Origin: Macrophomina tecta
Lineage: Eukaryota; Ascomycota; Dothideomycetes; Botryosphaeriales; Botryosphaeriaceae
NCBI GenBank assembly: GCA_024180945.1
Contig: JAKSGN010000006.1
Span: forward strand, 4,340,001 to 4,404,000
Length of the DNA stretch: 64,000 nucleotides
Reading direction: 5' to 3'
The notes under the pieces were generated by a model, which did not search any database, was not told where the DNA came from, and saw only the letters and a program-made list of their open reading frames with translations. Below, in pieces: positions 47,294-58,689 of this stretch. Position 1 is the first letter of the stretch, and every line of letters starts with the position of its first letter. The translations under genes and the position numbers were made by a program.

Positions 47294-48680
47294 TTACCCC
47301 AGGTATGCCCTTCCCGCACGGGCATACCTCTCAACCGCCGTCTTCCACATCTGCCTGAGGGGGACCTCCTCGGCAAAACCGACGCTGCGCGCCTTGTCCA
47401 GCTTCAGGTGGTGGTCGAAGTCGAAGACGTGCAGCCACATTTCGAGGCCCTCGCCAATGGGCATCTCCTGCAGGCGCACGCCTTTGTCTCTTTCCAGAGC
47501 CTCGACCTGGTCGGGGTGCTCGCGCAGGAAGCCCACCGGCGCGGCCTTCGCGACGCCCTCGCCCCCCTCGTCTGGCCCCACGCCCTCCAGCCCGAAGCAC
47601 TCGCACAACGCGGGCCACCGATCGGCGAAGCTGCGCGGCGTCGCTTCGTCGGCGATGTTGTACAGTTCGCCGTTGCCCGCGCGCTCGCCGCCTTGCTGGC
47701 ACAGGTGGATGCTGAAGCGCGCGAAGATGTCCTGCCCGCCGTCGGTGCTGATGGCGTTGTAGGAGGGCGACGGGAAGGGGAACGACACGCGCTTGGAGCG
47801 GGCTGCCGGGTGGCCCTTCTCATGCATGTACTTGTACAGGGAGAGGAAATTGGTGAACAGCGCGACGATGTTGTACGGGTTGGAGTTGGGGACGAAGCCG
47901 ACCTGGTACGCGCGCTCAGCAATCGTCGGGTGGTTGGCGGGAGTGTCGCCGGGGAGGGTGGGCAGAGCAGAGGAGATAGTAAGGGGTAGAACGTACGACC
48001 ATGTCACAGCGGACTTCTGCCCAGTTCCATGACTTGCCCCGTTGGAGGCGAGTCAGTTCGTCACGCAGGCCGTAGTAGAACAGGATGTCACGCGCGGGTT
48101 TGGGCAGTTCGCCCATGCTCTCGGCGAACGGTGCCTCGAAAGGCCGTTGTGGCAGGTGGATCCCATATCCCTGAGTAAGTCAGGTCGATCTGCAACGGCG
48201 CACACTGCGCAGCTGGTCACGTACCTTTGTCCCGGTTGGGAGGATGGCGTAGGAGAGCTTCGGGGCCAGTGCTTCGATTACGCCGAAGCCCCGCTTGAAC
48301 ATCTCGACGTTGATCTGGTACTCGGTGGGGAAGTCGGGGTGAAATTGGTACGCTGTGCCATGTTAGCGAAATGCAGCCAACGCCGGATTGAACCCACCGA
48401 AGTAGTAGACGTGGTCGACGGTGGCGATGTCGGGGATTTTCTCCGTGAACGTGGCCCTCCACTCCTCGGCCGTCCCCTTGCTGAGGTCAATGCCGGATAT
48501 CAGGTTGAGCTCGGGGACATCAGGACCGGCGGCCGGCCAGAAGGTCTGCGGCAGAGGGCGGTTAGTCAAGGCGGTGACTTTGGCATAGGCTCCTTTTCGA
48601 GGGTAGTTGTTGAGGATCTCGTTGACGACTGCCCATCCCAGGATGCCAGAAGCGCCGAAGACGAGTGCGTGATGGGCCAT
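47294..48680 (-). CDS. PRISE-type SDR reductase (iridoid-synthase / progesterone 5beta-reductase-like)
   Basis: This is an atypical extended short-chain dehydrogenase of the PRISE group, which reduces the C=C bond of enones or enals with NADPH; the plant member iridoid synthase also makes cyclic monoterpenes. Exons 48680-48398, 48352-48225, 48170-47997 and 47902-47294 give 397 residues, the family's usual size. The cofactor motif is ALVFGASGILG near the N-terminus. VDHVYYFAYQ is followed by an NVEMFKRGF helix and the conserved GTKGYGIHLP. Later YNIADEATPRSFADRWPALC and the C-terminal MWKTAVERYARAG are typical. It lies 0.5 kb from the terpene synthase on the same strand, so reduction of the terpene scaffold is a reasonable inference. 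Fungal PRISE homologues also occur in other clusters, so its substrate is open. Confidence 0.85.
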
Positions 48681-49657
48681 GTTGGTGCGAGGAGCCTCGG
48701 TATACTCAAAGAATACTGGTGCATTGGACTCGCGAGATCTTCCGGGCGTATTTGTAGGCACTGATGACTGGTGATCAGGGCCTCCAGCAGTCCGGTGCGG
48801 TTGCTGAGCGTGGAGACGACGCTCTACTCGCGAGGCGCGGGGGGTGAATCATCGGGGCCAGCTCAATGACTCGCCGTCGCGAGTAGCATGAACCACACAG
48901 TCTTTCCGGGGGCGAATCTCTTGGACCAGTGGGCAGCTGTGATGGTGATGAACGGTGTTTGACCCACTTTTGCAGGACCTGAGCACGCCTTAACAACCGG
49001 TACCGGCCCGCTGGCGATGGCGACAAGCTAGCCGAGCCTTGTCTTGGCTACGATTCGCCGGGTCCGGACTCACAGTAATCCTCCCAGCCCCGCAAATAAG
49101 TATCGATAGCAAGCATTCTAAGGGGATACACGGACTCTTATAAACTACGATCTTATCGCTGCATGGGCTCACCCCATCTGGGAGCGGCGGCGAGATTCCG
49201 ACTACATCGAGGCGAAGCTTGCCACATGCCTCCTCATGTATTCCGTGCTCGACGTCGGCTGTTCTTGTCGTGCAGCTCACGGGCCGCCGGCTAAGCAACC
49301 GATGGCGATCAGGCCACGGTCCTGGAGAGCCTCCTATTTGTTAGCGGCTATGATTGTTCTAGCGTTCGGCCCGTACACGTTATAGTGGGGGCCCTTACTT
49401 CCATTTCGGAGAGAACATGTCCTTTCAGAGTAAGTCTGGTGAAAGACGTGCATGCCGTGCTTGGATGCATAAAAACTTGACGTTTCAAGAGCAAAACGCT
49501 TGCCATGATTCATTTGATGTTACCTTAGCTCTCTTGCTGCGTGTTTGAGCATATGTCCGAATTCTCCCCGTGCTTTTTGGGCTTTCTTGACCCGGCTCCC
49601 CCACTTGTCTCTTGAACGCCTTGCATCCAAGCTTTGCCGAACGACCAAGGCTCTAAC
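48681..49657. promoter_or_regulatory. Divergent intergenic region within the cluster
   Basis: About 1 kb separates the PRISE reductase and the rhodopsin-domain gene and holds both promoters. No gene or definite operator was recognised. Confidence 0.4.
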
Positions 49658-51073
49658 ATGGCTCCTGTACCACCAGTACTGCTCGAATCGCGGTTTGAAT
49701 ACGCATTTGGAACCATCATATTTGTCTGTCGATGGTTCTGCCGCTGGAAGACGGTGGGCTTCAAGAAATGGTCCTGCGATGACTACTTCTCAATCAGCGC
49801 CTGGGTATGGTTCACCGTCATGTTAGCGATGTTGGAATACCTCGGTGAGTATCAAAAGAACAAGTCGAAGCGAAATATCAGCCTTTGCAGCTAACAAAAA
49901 AAAAAAAAAAAACCAGCAACTGTGGGGGCTGCCGCCGGCTTCACTGATGCGCAGAGAGCAGCACTTCCCCCAGCAATGGTCCAGAGTTTTACAAAGGGCG
50001 GAAAGGCGATGTATGCATCTTTCTACTTCTTTATAGCATTCGTCTGGAGCCTGAAAGGATGCTTGCTCGGCTTCTACTACCGCTTGACGTAAGTGACGGT
50101 TCCGAGTATCTTCGGGGAAGGCCTGCTGATATCCCATGCGTAACGGCAGCCAAGGCCTCAAGTATCATCGCTATATCCTAATTGTGGCAGGCTGCGGAGT
50201 GGCATCGTTTGTTGGCGCAATCTTGACGCAGGTGCTACATTGCTTGCCAACAGAAAAAAATTGGCAGGTCATACCGAATCCTGGCAGTAAGTGTCCGAGG
50301 AATCCGGAACCTAGTTCAGGACGTGCTCACTCAAATCTTCTCAGTCGAGTGCTCCGCAGCGATCAACACCAACATTTCAATCGCAACGGGAAATGTTGCG
50401 TATGCCTTCTCAACGTCCCCGGAAAGGAGTGTATTCTAACGGAGCATACAAACAGAACTGATGCTATGCTAATTGTCATGCCCTTTTTCCTGCTCAAAGA
50501 CACAAAAATATCTATCTGGAGGCAGGCGTCCCTCAGTCCGACACTCCAGAATCTGGGATGGCATGCTGACATGCTTGTAGGAAAATCAAGATCGGCTTCC
50601 TCCTCTCCCTCGGTGTGTTTGTCATGGCTATGAGCCTCCTCCGCTGTATCCTCACGGTCGAGAGTCCCACAACCGTCAACTCCAGTTCGATCTGGGCCAT
50701 GCGGGAAGGTGTAAGTCCATTAACATCTCACGCTGCCTGCTTTCTACAATTTTCATACTGAAAACCTCTCGCGTAGCTCGTCGCCATTTTCGCAGTCAAT
50801 GCTCCCATCCTGAACGCGCTCTTCAAGAACGAGACTTGGAGCAGGCGGCCCGGCACAACCATGAATGCTTACAGCTCCTCGTACGGGTCACGCAGTCGTA
50901 GCAAAGGCAGCATCATGCTATCGTCGGGCGGAGATCTTGAGAGCCAGGCGGCAAATAAGAAGGCGGGGATTTACAAGATGACGGAGATCGAGACGAGCAG
51001 TAAGGAGAGCACGAGAGAGTTGGTGGAGGAGAGAATTGTACCGTCGAATTGGGCATCCGCACGTCCTGTATGA
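49658..51073 (+). CDS. Fungal rhodopsin-domain seven-helix membrane protein
   Basis: This is an integral membrane protein of the large fungal rhodopsin-domain (PTH11-related) family, often annotated only as integral membrane protein. Seven exons, 49658-49844, 49917-50088, 50150-50286, 50345-50399, 50456-50527, 50581-50710 and 50777-51073, give 349 residues. Family marks are FVCRWFCRWK and the WSCDDYFSISAWV turn (the Asp-Asp-Tyr/Trp motif), the ATGN segment before helix 5, MPFFLL and an IWAMREGLVAIFAVNAPIL end. The C-terminal about 85 residues are a polar cytosolic tail. Intron 1 carries a long A run just before its acceptor. Intron 5 has a poor donor (GTCCCT) but restores the frame exactly. 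Whether it is a receptor, a sensor or a cluster protein without ligand is unknown. Confidence 0.87.
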
Positions 51074-51592
51074 TTGTAGCAACAGGCAAATTTTAGAATC
51101 AGTACGTTGGGCTAGAGTTTAGTTGGTTGTTGCGGGTTATAATTATTTTTGTGGTATTTTATCTCTAGGCTTAAGCCACCCGAAGCTTGTCTGAGCTTGG
51201 TATTGTGAGAAGTGGCATAGTTGGGATTCTGACTCAGGGTGTCGCACCGGCCGGCAGTGCCCGAAAAGTAGGACGACAGTAACAGTGTGGCACTTATGAT
51301 AAGTCTTCACGCCAGGTGGTCTAGTGGATGGTGATACCTGTACTTCGAACTCACTACGGGACTTAGCCCTCATATTAGTATGGATTTCCTCCTTGGCCGC
51401 TCATTTGTCGCTTTTCTTTACTCTTTGCTTCAACGCCGAGCGCCCACATGCTTTCGTGACGTTCGCGGCTTTGGTCTTATGACCGACCTCTCTGAACGTG
51501 CCATCAGAATCACTTGTCCTCACTAGAGGAGCACTTTTTTTTTTGGACCATGACGTAATAATGCTTGGATTTATTAACGGCTCTTGAACAAA
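51074..51592. other. Convergent intergenic region with a tRNA-like A box
   Basis: This stretch lies between the rhodopsin-domain gene and the P450. It contains TGGTCTAGTGG at 51317-51327 followed by CTTCGAACTC, which resemble Pol III box A and a decayed box B. I cannot fold it into a tRNA. Confidence 0.35.
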
Positions 51593-53377
51593 CTATTGGT
51601 CCAAGGCCTTTGTCACTCTTGCCTTGACCGAAACCTCGCCCTCCTTCGGAAATGCAACGCCTCGAGCATGATATACCTCAATGTTTTCCGGCTTTGTATC
51701 ATAGAGATCCATATCAAAGTTTGTAACAATTCTCACGATAGCGTGGTAAAGCATGGCGTACGCCAGACTGCGAAGGCAATGCGTTAGCTGTCAAGTCACT
51801 GAAAGGAGAACACGGAAGGTGAAGGGGCATAGAGGGGAGAAAGGGCTTACTTTATACCAAGGCAAACTCTGCTTCCTTTGGTGAAGCTCACCAGATATTT
51901 CTCAAGGTTAACGCCATCTTCAGCTGCTTTGCGCCAGCGTTCTGGCTCGAAGGAGTGAGGATTTGGAAATATTGACGGATCAGTGTGGATGAGGTAGGTG
52001 CACTGGCTGACGGGAGTCTATACGGGGTCAATGTAAGTAAGATTTATTAAGCATTTCAGAGTGGTAAGGCATACTCCTGGCGGGATTGTGTAGCCATTGT
52101 ACTGCAATGCTTCCCTGGTCGCCACCCTCGGGAGGCGGACAACCAGACCGTGTGAAAGCCGAAGTGCTTCTTGAACAACACCTCTCTAATCTTGCGTCAG
52201 TAAATTGTGAAACACCGAAAATGATGAGAAGAGGATGTACTAACCAGATATGGAAGACACTCGAGGTCAGCAGTGGTCCACATGCGCTCGGTCGGCTTGG
52301 GCAGAGTATTCAATTCCTCTCTCATCATCTCAATGTGTCGCTTGTAGGTCAGTAGGTGAAAGAAAGCCACACTCAAGCTCCTCGCGGTAGTGTCGATTCC
52401 CGCAAAGATGATCGTCTCTCCCTCGTCAAGCATGCGATCCATTGTCTTCTCTATCGCTGGAACAGCGGGATCGGCCAGAGCACTGACAATGACTGACTTG
52501 CACTTGGTATTGGTCTCCTTCTCCTTTTGAAGAGATTTCTCCATGTTCGCTTTGTTCATCTGCCTCACATCCATGACCACGGAGAGATTTTTATTGATCT
52601 TCCGCAGTATCGGAAGGGGGATATTCTTGATCGTTGTACCCGGAACAGGGAGGAATCGGGTGAGGTGGTAGAAGTCGAACAACGCCGTCAATGCAACTTT
52701 AAGGTCGAAGTGAAAATCTTCGGTGTTCAAGTAGTCCTGGTGCGAGCCGTAAAAGTATTTCGTCCCAACATCGGCGGTGAAAGCCGAGAAGGCGGAGGTC
52801 AAATCGATTGCCGTTCCTCCAGCCGCAATTTCCCGGACACGTGAGCACAGAACATCTAACCTTTCGTTGATGATCGGTTCAAGGCCAGCAACTGCACGTT
52901 TGGAGAAATAAGGATTCAAGATTGCACGGCGCTTGCGATGGAGGTCATGGTCGATCGTGGCGATGGTCGCGCCCGGGAAGGTGTAGCCTCTGACGGCACT
53001 GGTGTCTTTGTTGATGCGGCGACTCCCCCCAGCGTAGACTGAAGTGAAGTATTGAGGGTCGTGGATATGTACTGAGCGGGAATTTATGCGAATAATTGGA
53101 CCTTCAAGAGGCGTTAGCGCCATGCTTAGCGGGTAAGGCAATGCTCCGTACCATATTTTTGGTGCATTTTTTGTATTTCCCAGATATATGTTCCATCTTT
53201 GATAACATCATAGTAAAACTCGTAAAAGGATCCTATGGCTGCAATCTTCGGCCCTGGGATCTTTCGCAACGGGTGAAAAAAGAGGTCGTAAACAACACGA
53301 AATATGAGGTATGTTATCGTGCAGGTGAGAAGAACTGCAATTGGGGTGGCCGGGTAGGATATAATGCTGGCAAACAT
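51593..53377 (-). CDS. Cytochrome P450 monooxygenase
   Basis: This is a membrane-anchored haem monooxygenase, probably acting on the cluster's terpene. Exons 53377-53152, 53101-52245, 52185-52075, 52017-51851 and 51767-51593 give 511 residues. An N-terminal membrane helix ([13 protein letters not shown]) is followed by the Pro-rich hinge [12 protein letters not shown]. The oxygen-binding I helix reads FAGIDTT (308-314), the K-helix ExxR is EALR (367-370), the meander is FEPERW, and the haem loop is [10 protein letters not shown] with Cys about 450. All catalytic parts are intact. The sequence resembles the trichodiene-oxygenase (CYP58) kind of fungal P450, which acts on sesquiterpenes, but subfamily placement needs a tree. 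It is convergent with the rhodopsin-domain gene. Confidence 0.92.
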
Positions 53378-53949
53378 GATGTCGAGCACGCCTCAGCGAC
53401 GAAACATGAGAGGATGATTGCGAGAGATAAAGGTTGGGGGACTTTCCCTACGCAACGGCCAGGGTCAGCGGCCTTCCATGACTAGTTGTCCACCTGTAGG
53501 CCGAGTCATTCCTCAGTCAAGCCTCCCGCTCTGTACCCGTGGATCGGCAATGATGATCCTGTTATGGTGCTGCGCGCATATCCCTCCGGCCTTCGCTTGT
53601 TGTGTAAACTCCGATCACTCTGTTTGCTGCAATTCGGACCGAATCATTCACACCACACGGGGACCTGTGCAATCCGGGCTCGAACGTCTATGCAGTGGCT
53701 GTAGACCTCTGGCCATAGCCGAAGTGCTTGGGGCCTGTGTCTTCACATGCTGATCCAAGAGGCCAAATGCGCGGATTGGCATGAGTTGACGTGGCTCCGT
53801 CTCAAGCAACATTAATATTACAGTATCGCTCGATCAATTTCCCATCCGAACACTAGTAGAAGTCCAATCGCATCTACTTCTTGGTTGAGCCTCTTTTGTG
53901 TGATTGCTGCAGGTAGCACCCGGTCGACAGGCAATTGGTAAAGTTGATT

Positions 53950-53955
53950 TATAAT
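53950..53955 (+). promoter_or_regulatory. TATA box of the 5S rRNA gene
   Basis: TATAAT starts 29 bases before the first base of the 5S gene. Dispersed 5S genes of filamentous fungi such as Neurospora carry a TATA element at this distance. Confidence 0.7.
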
Positions 53956-53978
53956 TTTAATCAACTAATTTCTCTGTC

Positions 53979-54097
53979 ACGTACGACCACAGGTCGCAGA
54001 ATACAGGGCTTCCCGTCCGCTCAGCCGTACTTAAGCTGCGAACCGGCCGATTAGTACTCAAGTGGGTGACCATTGGGGAATCCCGGCTGTTGTACGT
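53979..54097 (+). rRNA. 5S ribosomal RNA gene (dispersed copy)
   Basis: The 119-base segment has the conserved fungal 5S core, including CAGGGCTTCCCGTCCGCTCA, GCCGTACTTAAGC and AGTGGGTGACCA. Helix I closes: the first nine bases ACGTACGAC pair with the last nine GTTGTACGT with one G-U wobble. A TATA box lies at -29 and a T5 terminator begins at the 3' end. Loop positions near 53993-54000 differ somewhat from the commonest form, so it could be a variant-type copy. The intact stem, promoter and terminator argue for a functional gene transcribed by RNA polymerase III. Confidence 0.9.
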
Positions 54098-54101
54098 TTT
54101 T
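54097..54101 (+). terminator. Pol III terminator of the 5S gene
   Basis: A run of five T at the end of the 5S coding region, with a second run of eight T at 54108-54115, fits a polymerase III stop signal. Confidence 0.7.
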
Positions 54102-56756
54102 GCTCCCTTTTTTTTGTGTGTTTTGGGGGGGGGGGGCGTCCGTGTGCGGCCCCGCATGTCCTTGGGGAATGAAAAATGTAGTGTACAGGATCATCAGCTG
54201 AAGCCTTCCATAGGCGTATGTTTTAACTTCCATTTATTGCACCCACTCTGCACGAAAATTATCAGTGCATAAGAGAAGAAACGTCATTGACCCAACATCA
54301 CGAAAGAAACCAAAGCGGAACACTCGCAGCAGGAAACTGTTCCATCACCGAGGCTGACGGCGGACTGTTGGTCCTCCTGCACAGCAAGGCAACAGTTTGC
54401 CCGTGACTTACGAATTCATACCGCTTGAAGCCTCCGATGAAATGAGACGGCTCACAATCAACCCTGGGGAGGACCATGAGCCGGAACGCTGCTCCATAGA
54501 ACACTACTGACTTTCCGCGTAGCCGTACTATGAGGTGCTCTCTTCCATCTGGACATCACATCCACAACTTGACGGGCGTATTGCATGGATTCCTCCGATA
54601 TTTTGGCCACAGAAAACTGCTTTTCGGCAATGACGCAGACCTCGACAGCGACCTTGCCATGGACTATCTGAGCGCCCACAAATTGATCACCGGAACGAAT
54701 GCCGAGGCAACCACGTCCTTGGGGAAAGCCTCACTGAACCTGCGGACATTGGTTCAATTGTATCTGGATACTTCAAGAGACTTTCATCGGGAAAACCAGT
54801 GGCAATCGGCTGCGGCAGCAAATGCGTCCCATGGGCCTACTTCCGCTAACTCGCAAAAGCGGCACCAAAGGCATCATACAGTATTCTGCCTCGTGTATTG
54901 ACAATGCCAAACCACAAATCAATGCAGAGCTTGGGACACAGAGAATTTCTCAGGCCTCTGTGTGATGCTCGCGACTGTGGAGCTACAGACCCAAAGCACC
55001 GCATCCTCGCCCTGCTTTCGATAGCGTTCGTTGAGGTAAGAAGGAGTCTTCAGATTTATTACACCTAATCTACGGATAATTTTAGGTCTTAGCATTGCCA
55101 AGAACCTCTGGAATCCATCGGTCTGGATATCACATGAAGCATTGAGGGCAATAATGTAGGTGTGAGGGGCTTCGCGTCATGTGTCCCGGAATGGAGATTA
55201 CCAATGCAAGCTGTACCTGTGCTTAAATCACCAAAGTGAAAAGTCTCAGCAGGATCTGTGGAGAAGAACAGGATCGCTACCTCAGTGCTGCCCCGCATAT
55301 GCCTGGAAACCTCAGGGGTCCAGATGCTGCAGGTTCAGGGGACGATTCCTCACGAGGTGCGAGACGTCCGAGACGCTCTCTCCTCTAAGTTCAGAGATGG
55401 AAGAAGTAGCATGTAGGACTTGGTTCATAATCTTCGCGGGAGTTTTAGATGGACCGCATGGATTCCTGACGTCGCAACCACCAGTGCTTCGACTTCGAAC
55501 CCTATGGCATTGGAGGCCGGAAAAAGTTGCTTGCATGTTGCCTTAATTTCGAAAAGGTGATGTAACCGCGTTAACCGTAGCCACTAGGCCACGCCAGCGC
55601 AGGCCTCCTTCGAGGGCAAAAGAAGCACTGGAATGAACACAATTGAGGACTCATTTCGCCAGGATCAGATAATATACCTGTCCGCGACAGAAGATCTTTT
55701 TAAGCACTGCAAAGCCACGCACCTTTGTCGTGCACGACAATCTTTCCAGTGGCGTCTCATGAAAGTGAGCTTCCATTCTCCAAGTGTATGAAAGGAAGGT
55801 TATGCTTCTACGATTGAAGCTGCTCAACGTAACAGCTCTCATGAATCTTCTCGAGTTATTACTCGATCTCCGCTCCCTTCTGATTTGGATTCGGTGCGGC
55901 CAACAAGCAAATATATTGGCCATCCTGTTTTGATTCGTCTGCTCCACGCCGCTCGTCCTATTCATCAAGTGCCGGTGCTGTTTATGATACTGCGGTCACT
56001 AAGAATATCCGGGCCAGTCTCGCACCAATGCTTGATGATATAAAGGAAGAGCGTGCCCCGCACCGACTGTGAACCCGGCTGTACGAGTGCGATTCCGGGC
56101 GCCGCATTTTCTTCTCGAGAAACGGCTATTCGTATGGTCTTGGGGCCGGCGGGTGCGAGGCAGGGGGACAAAGTGTGTATACTGAGCGGATGGCGCTTGT
56201 CGGTTACCTTGGAGAGAGTATGGGGATCTGATGACAGTAGCGGGAGCGTGATATGTTCAAGGCATGAGGCGCAATCAACTAAGCATGACAAGGCTCTAAA
56301 TGCTTAACATTATCAAGAGGGACTAATACGTCGATGCATCAGTCAGGCGTGTATCGTTCAGTAGAATGATGATAGTGCTCAAAATTGTGAAAATGTATAT
56401 CTGGGAAGCTACGATATTAGACGAATTGATGAAAGCGTGAGTGCCTCAGCAGACCTTTATATTTTTAACGCACAACGTTGAAGTGGGACGGCAGGCACAG
56501 AATATCGAACAAGGCTGAGCAGGTACATGCTTCGATCACAATAGAGCGCAGAAAACATCTCTAAGCGCCATAAAGAATGACCCTCAGCCGCACTCATCTC
56601 CCAAAAAGATCAAAGTCATCGCATCACATCAGAAAGCCCACGCCCATCTATTGGGAAGACTTCACTTTTGTATGTACCGACTACTCGTCCACTGCGCCCC
56701 AGCCAACCATCGGAGTCCTTACAGGTGAAAACAGAGACAGAGGACCCCACAACCAC

Positions 56757-58412
56757 CTACCTGGGACCAGAACCATTCCTTCGGCCCATTTCTCTCGTCT
56801 CCGCCTCAACCCTCCATCTCCCCCCGCACAACCACTGCACACCAACGCCCATCAACGCACCCATCTGCACGCCCACGCCCACCGTGAATGCCCAACCTAC
56901 CCCGATCGCCCCAACCAACGGCACAACCGCACTCGTCGCGCCAGCCGCGCACAAACACCTCGCCAGATTCAGGCTCGCTGTCGCGGCGGCACTGCGATCG
57001 GCGAAGACGTCGACCAGATAAGTCGAGACGGCGGACTGGGTGGAGACGGCGGTCCAGCCGGTGACGAAGGTGGCTACGATGGGGACGGCGATGGGGACGC
57101 GCGGCGCGAAGTTGATGGTCCAGCCGAAGACGAGGAGGGAGGCGCACTGGATGAGGGCGAAGAGAGGGAGGAGGCGGAGGCGGGCGCGCTCAAGAGGGAA
57201 TGCGGGGGTGTTTCCGTCGTCTGCGTCGTTGTTGTTGGGGGAGGATGGTGGTTCATGGTCGGATTGGAGGGAGGAGCCATGACGACGATGATGAATGGAT
57301 TGGTCGTGCGCGGTTTTCACGGCACGGTAGTCGGCGTCGAGGATGCGGCCGGTGATGAGGGTGCCGATCATGGAGCCGGCGCCGTTGGCGATAAAGGTGA
57401 GGCCGATTTGGGTTTCGGTGAGGGCATAGCGGGTTTCGAATAGGGAGGACATGGCGGTGATGCTCATTTGCCAGACGGCGTAGTAGACGGCCAGGAAGAG
57501 AATAATGGGGGCGGCGTGCTTGCTCACGAGGATGCGGAAGGGCCCGGTGACATCGATTTGTTTCCTTACTGCAGGCTGTGGCGGATCGAATCGCAAGCCG
57601 CACTTGATCTTGGTGGCCTTTTGGTAGAAGAGCAGAGGGTAGCGAGAAATTGGACCGGGCGGCACCCGGCTTCCATTCGCGACGATCGACCTCAGAGTTT
57701 CTGGGAGGAGGATGATTAAAAGAAGCAGGAAGACGCCGCTGTAGATTGCTAGGAACCAGAAAACCGCCCTCCATCCAAGGGAGTCCGCCAAGGCGCCTCC
57801 AATGACTGGACCGACCGCAACGGGCATGAGCAATCCGGCTTGAAAGACACCCATGAAACCTCCACGTTCAGCGCGAGTAGTGATGTCTCCGATCACACCA
57901 GACCCAATTGCAATGGTGCTAGCACTGCCTGTGCTTTGCAGGCATCTGAGTACGACCAGGGTAGCGTAATCCTTCGTCTCTGCCAGGCCGATACATGCAG
58001 CAAAGAATACGATAAAGGTACCGCAGTACGCAAGTCGACGGCCTTTAACATCGGAGATGGGGCCCCAAAGGCTTGGCGCGATCCCTTGGAAAATAAGGTA
58101 AGAGGTGACTGTAAGGTTGACCAGCTCCACTGAAACGTCAAGATCGCGGGCAATGGTTGGCAGTGCAGGAAAATAGATGTTCGACGCGAAGCCAGAGACT
58201 GATTCCACGTAAGCCAATTAGGAAGTTGCAACCGCAATGGATGGCTACTCACAAGTTGCTGCAGTCGAAACAATAAAGACAATCAGGGCTTTTTGGCGCC
58301 TATCAAATACGCTATAAGGTTCCTCGGCAGACGGGGGCATTGTGGATGATGGTTGCGCTGGTGCGCCTGGAACAGCAGCAGAGGCTCTTCCGGTCTGGTC
58401 TTCAGTGACCAT
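56757..58412 (-). CDS. MFS exporter, DHA1 (drug:H+ antiporter) type
   Basis: This is a 12-helix major facilitator of the DHA1 group, which exports drugs and secondary metabolites in exchange for protons. Exons 58412-58253 and 58198-56757, over a 54-base intron, give 533 residues. After a polar N-terminus (1-40), helix 1 includes STAATFSGFASNIYFPALPTI. The loop motif after helix 2 reads GPISDVKGRR, matching motif A, and GPVIGGALADSLGWRAVFWF is the antiporter motif of helix 5. A His/Ser/Asn-rich cytosolic loop separates the two halves. The frame stops at 56757, but the bases CAG-GTAGGT at the end could also be a splice donor to a further exon, so the C-terminus is slightly uncertain. Its place beside the regulator and P450 suggests export of the cluster product. 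Confidence 0.9.
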
Positions 58413-58689
58413 GGCCCGGCTTTTTGTGTGTGTTGATATGTTACTTTCTCGAATGGAGTTCCCTATGCAGAGATACTGCTTGGGAGCTTGTTTACCTTTC
58501 ACAAATATTTCCGTGGTCCTGGAAGGCGAATTAAGGGCGAGCGGTGGCGCCCTCGGAGTTGAGCGTTAGCGTGTCCGGAGCTGAGGGCTGACGTGCGGCT
58601 GCCCGCCAATCACAACCCATGGAAACACACCACTGCGGCAGGCCACCGGAGTTGAGCAATGCAGGCGCGCACAAATAGGCATGGCCGAA

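Larger units (their letters stand above)
53378..56756. other. Gene-poor stretch carrying a 5S rRNA gene
   Basis: About 3.4 kb without a protein gene I can support lies between the P450 and the MFS exporter. It holds the 5S rRNA gene at 53979-54097, a G12 run near 54125-54136, and on the minus strand a box-A-like TGGCCTAGTGG (55591-55581) with a box-B-like GGGTTCGAAG (55502-55493). Frames of up to about 120 codons near 54.5-54.9 and 56.0-56.3 kb show no motif. Confidence 0.45.

Noticed and set aside
54530..54901. 123-codon plus-strand frame after the 5S gene
   Set aside because: No recognisable domain and no support on either side; kept only as part of the gene-poor stretch.
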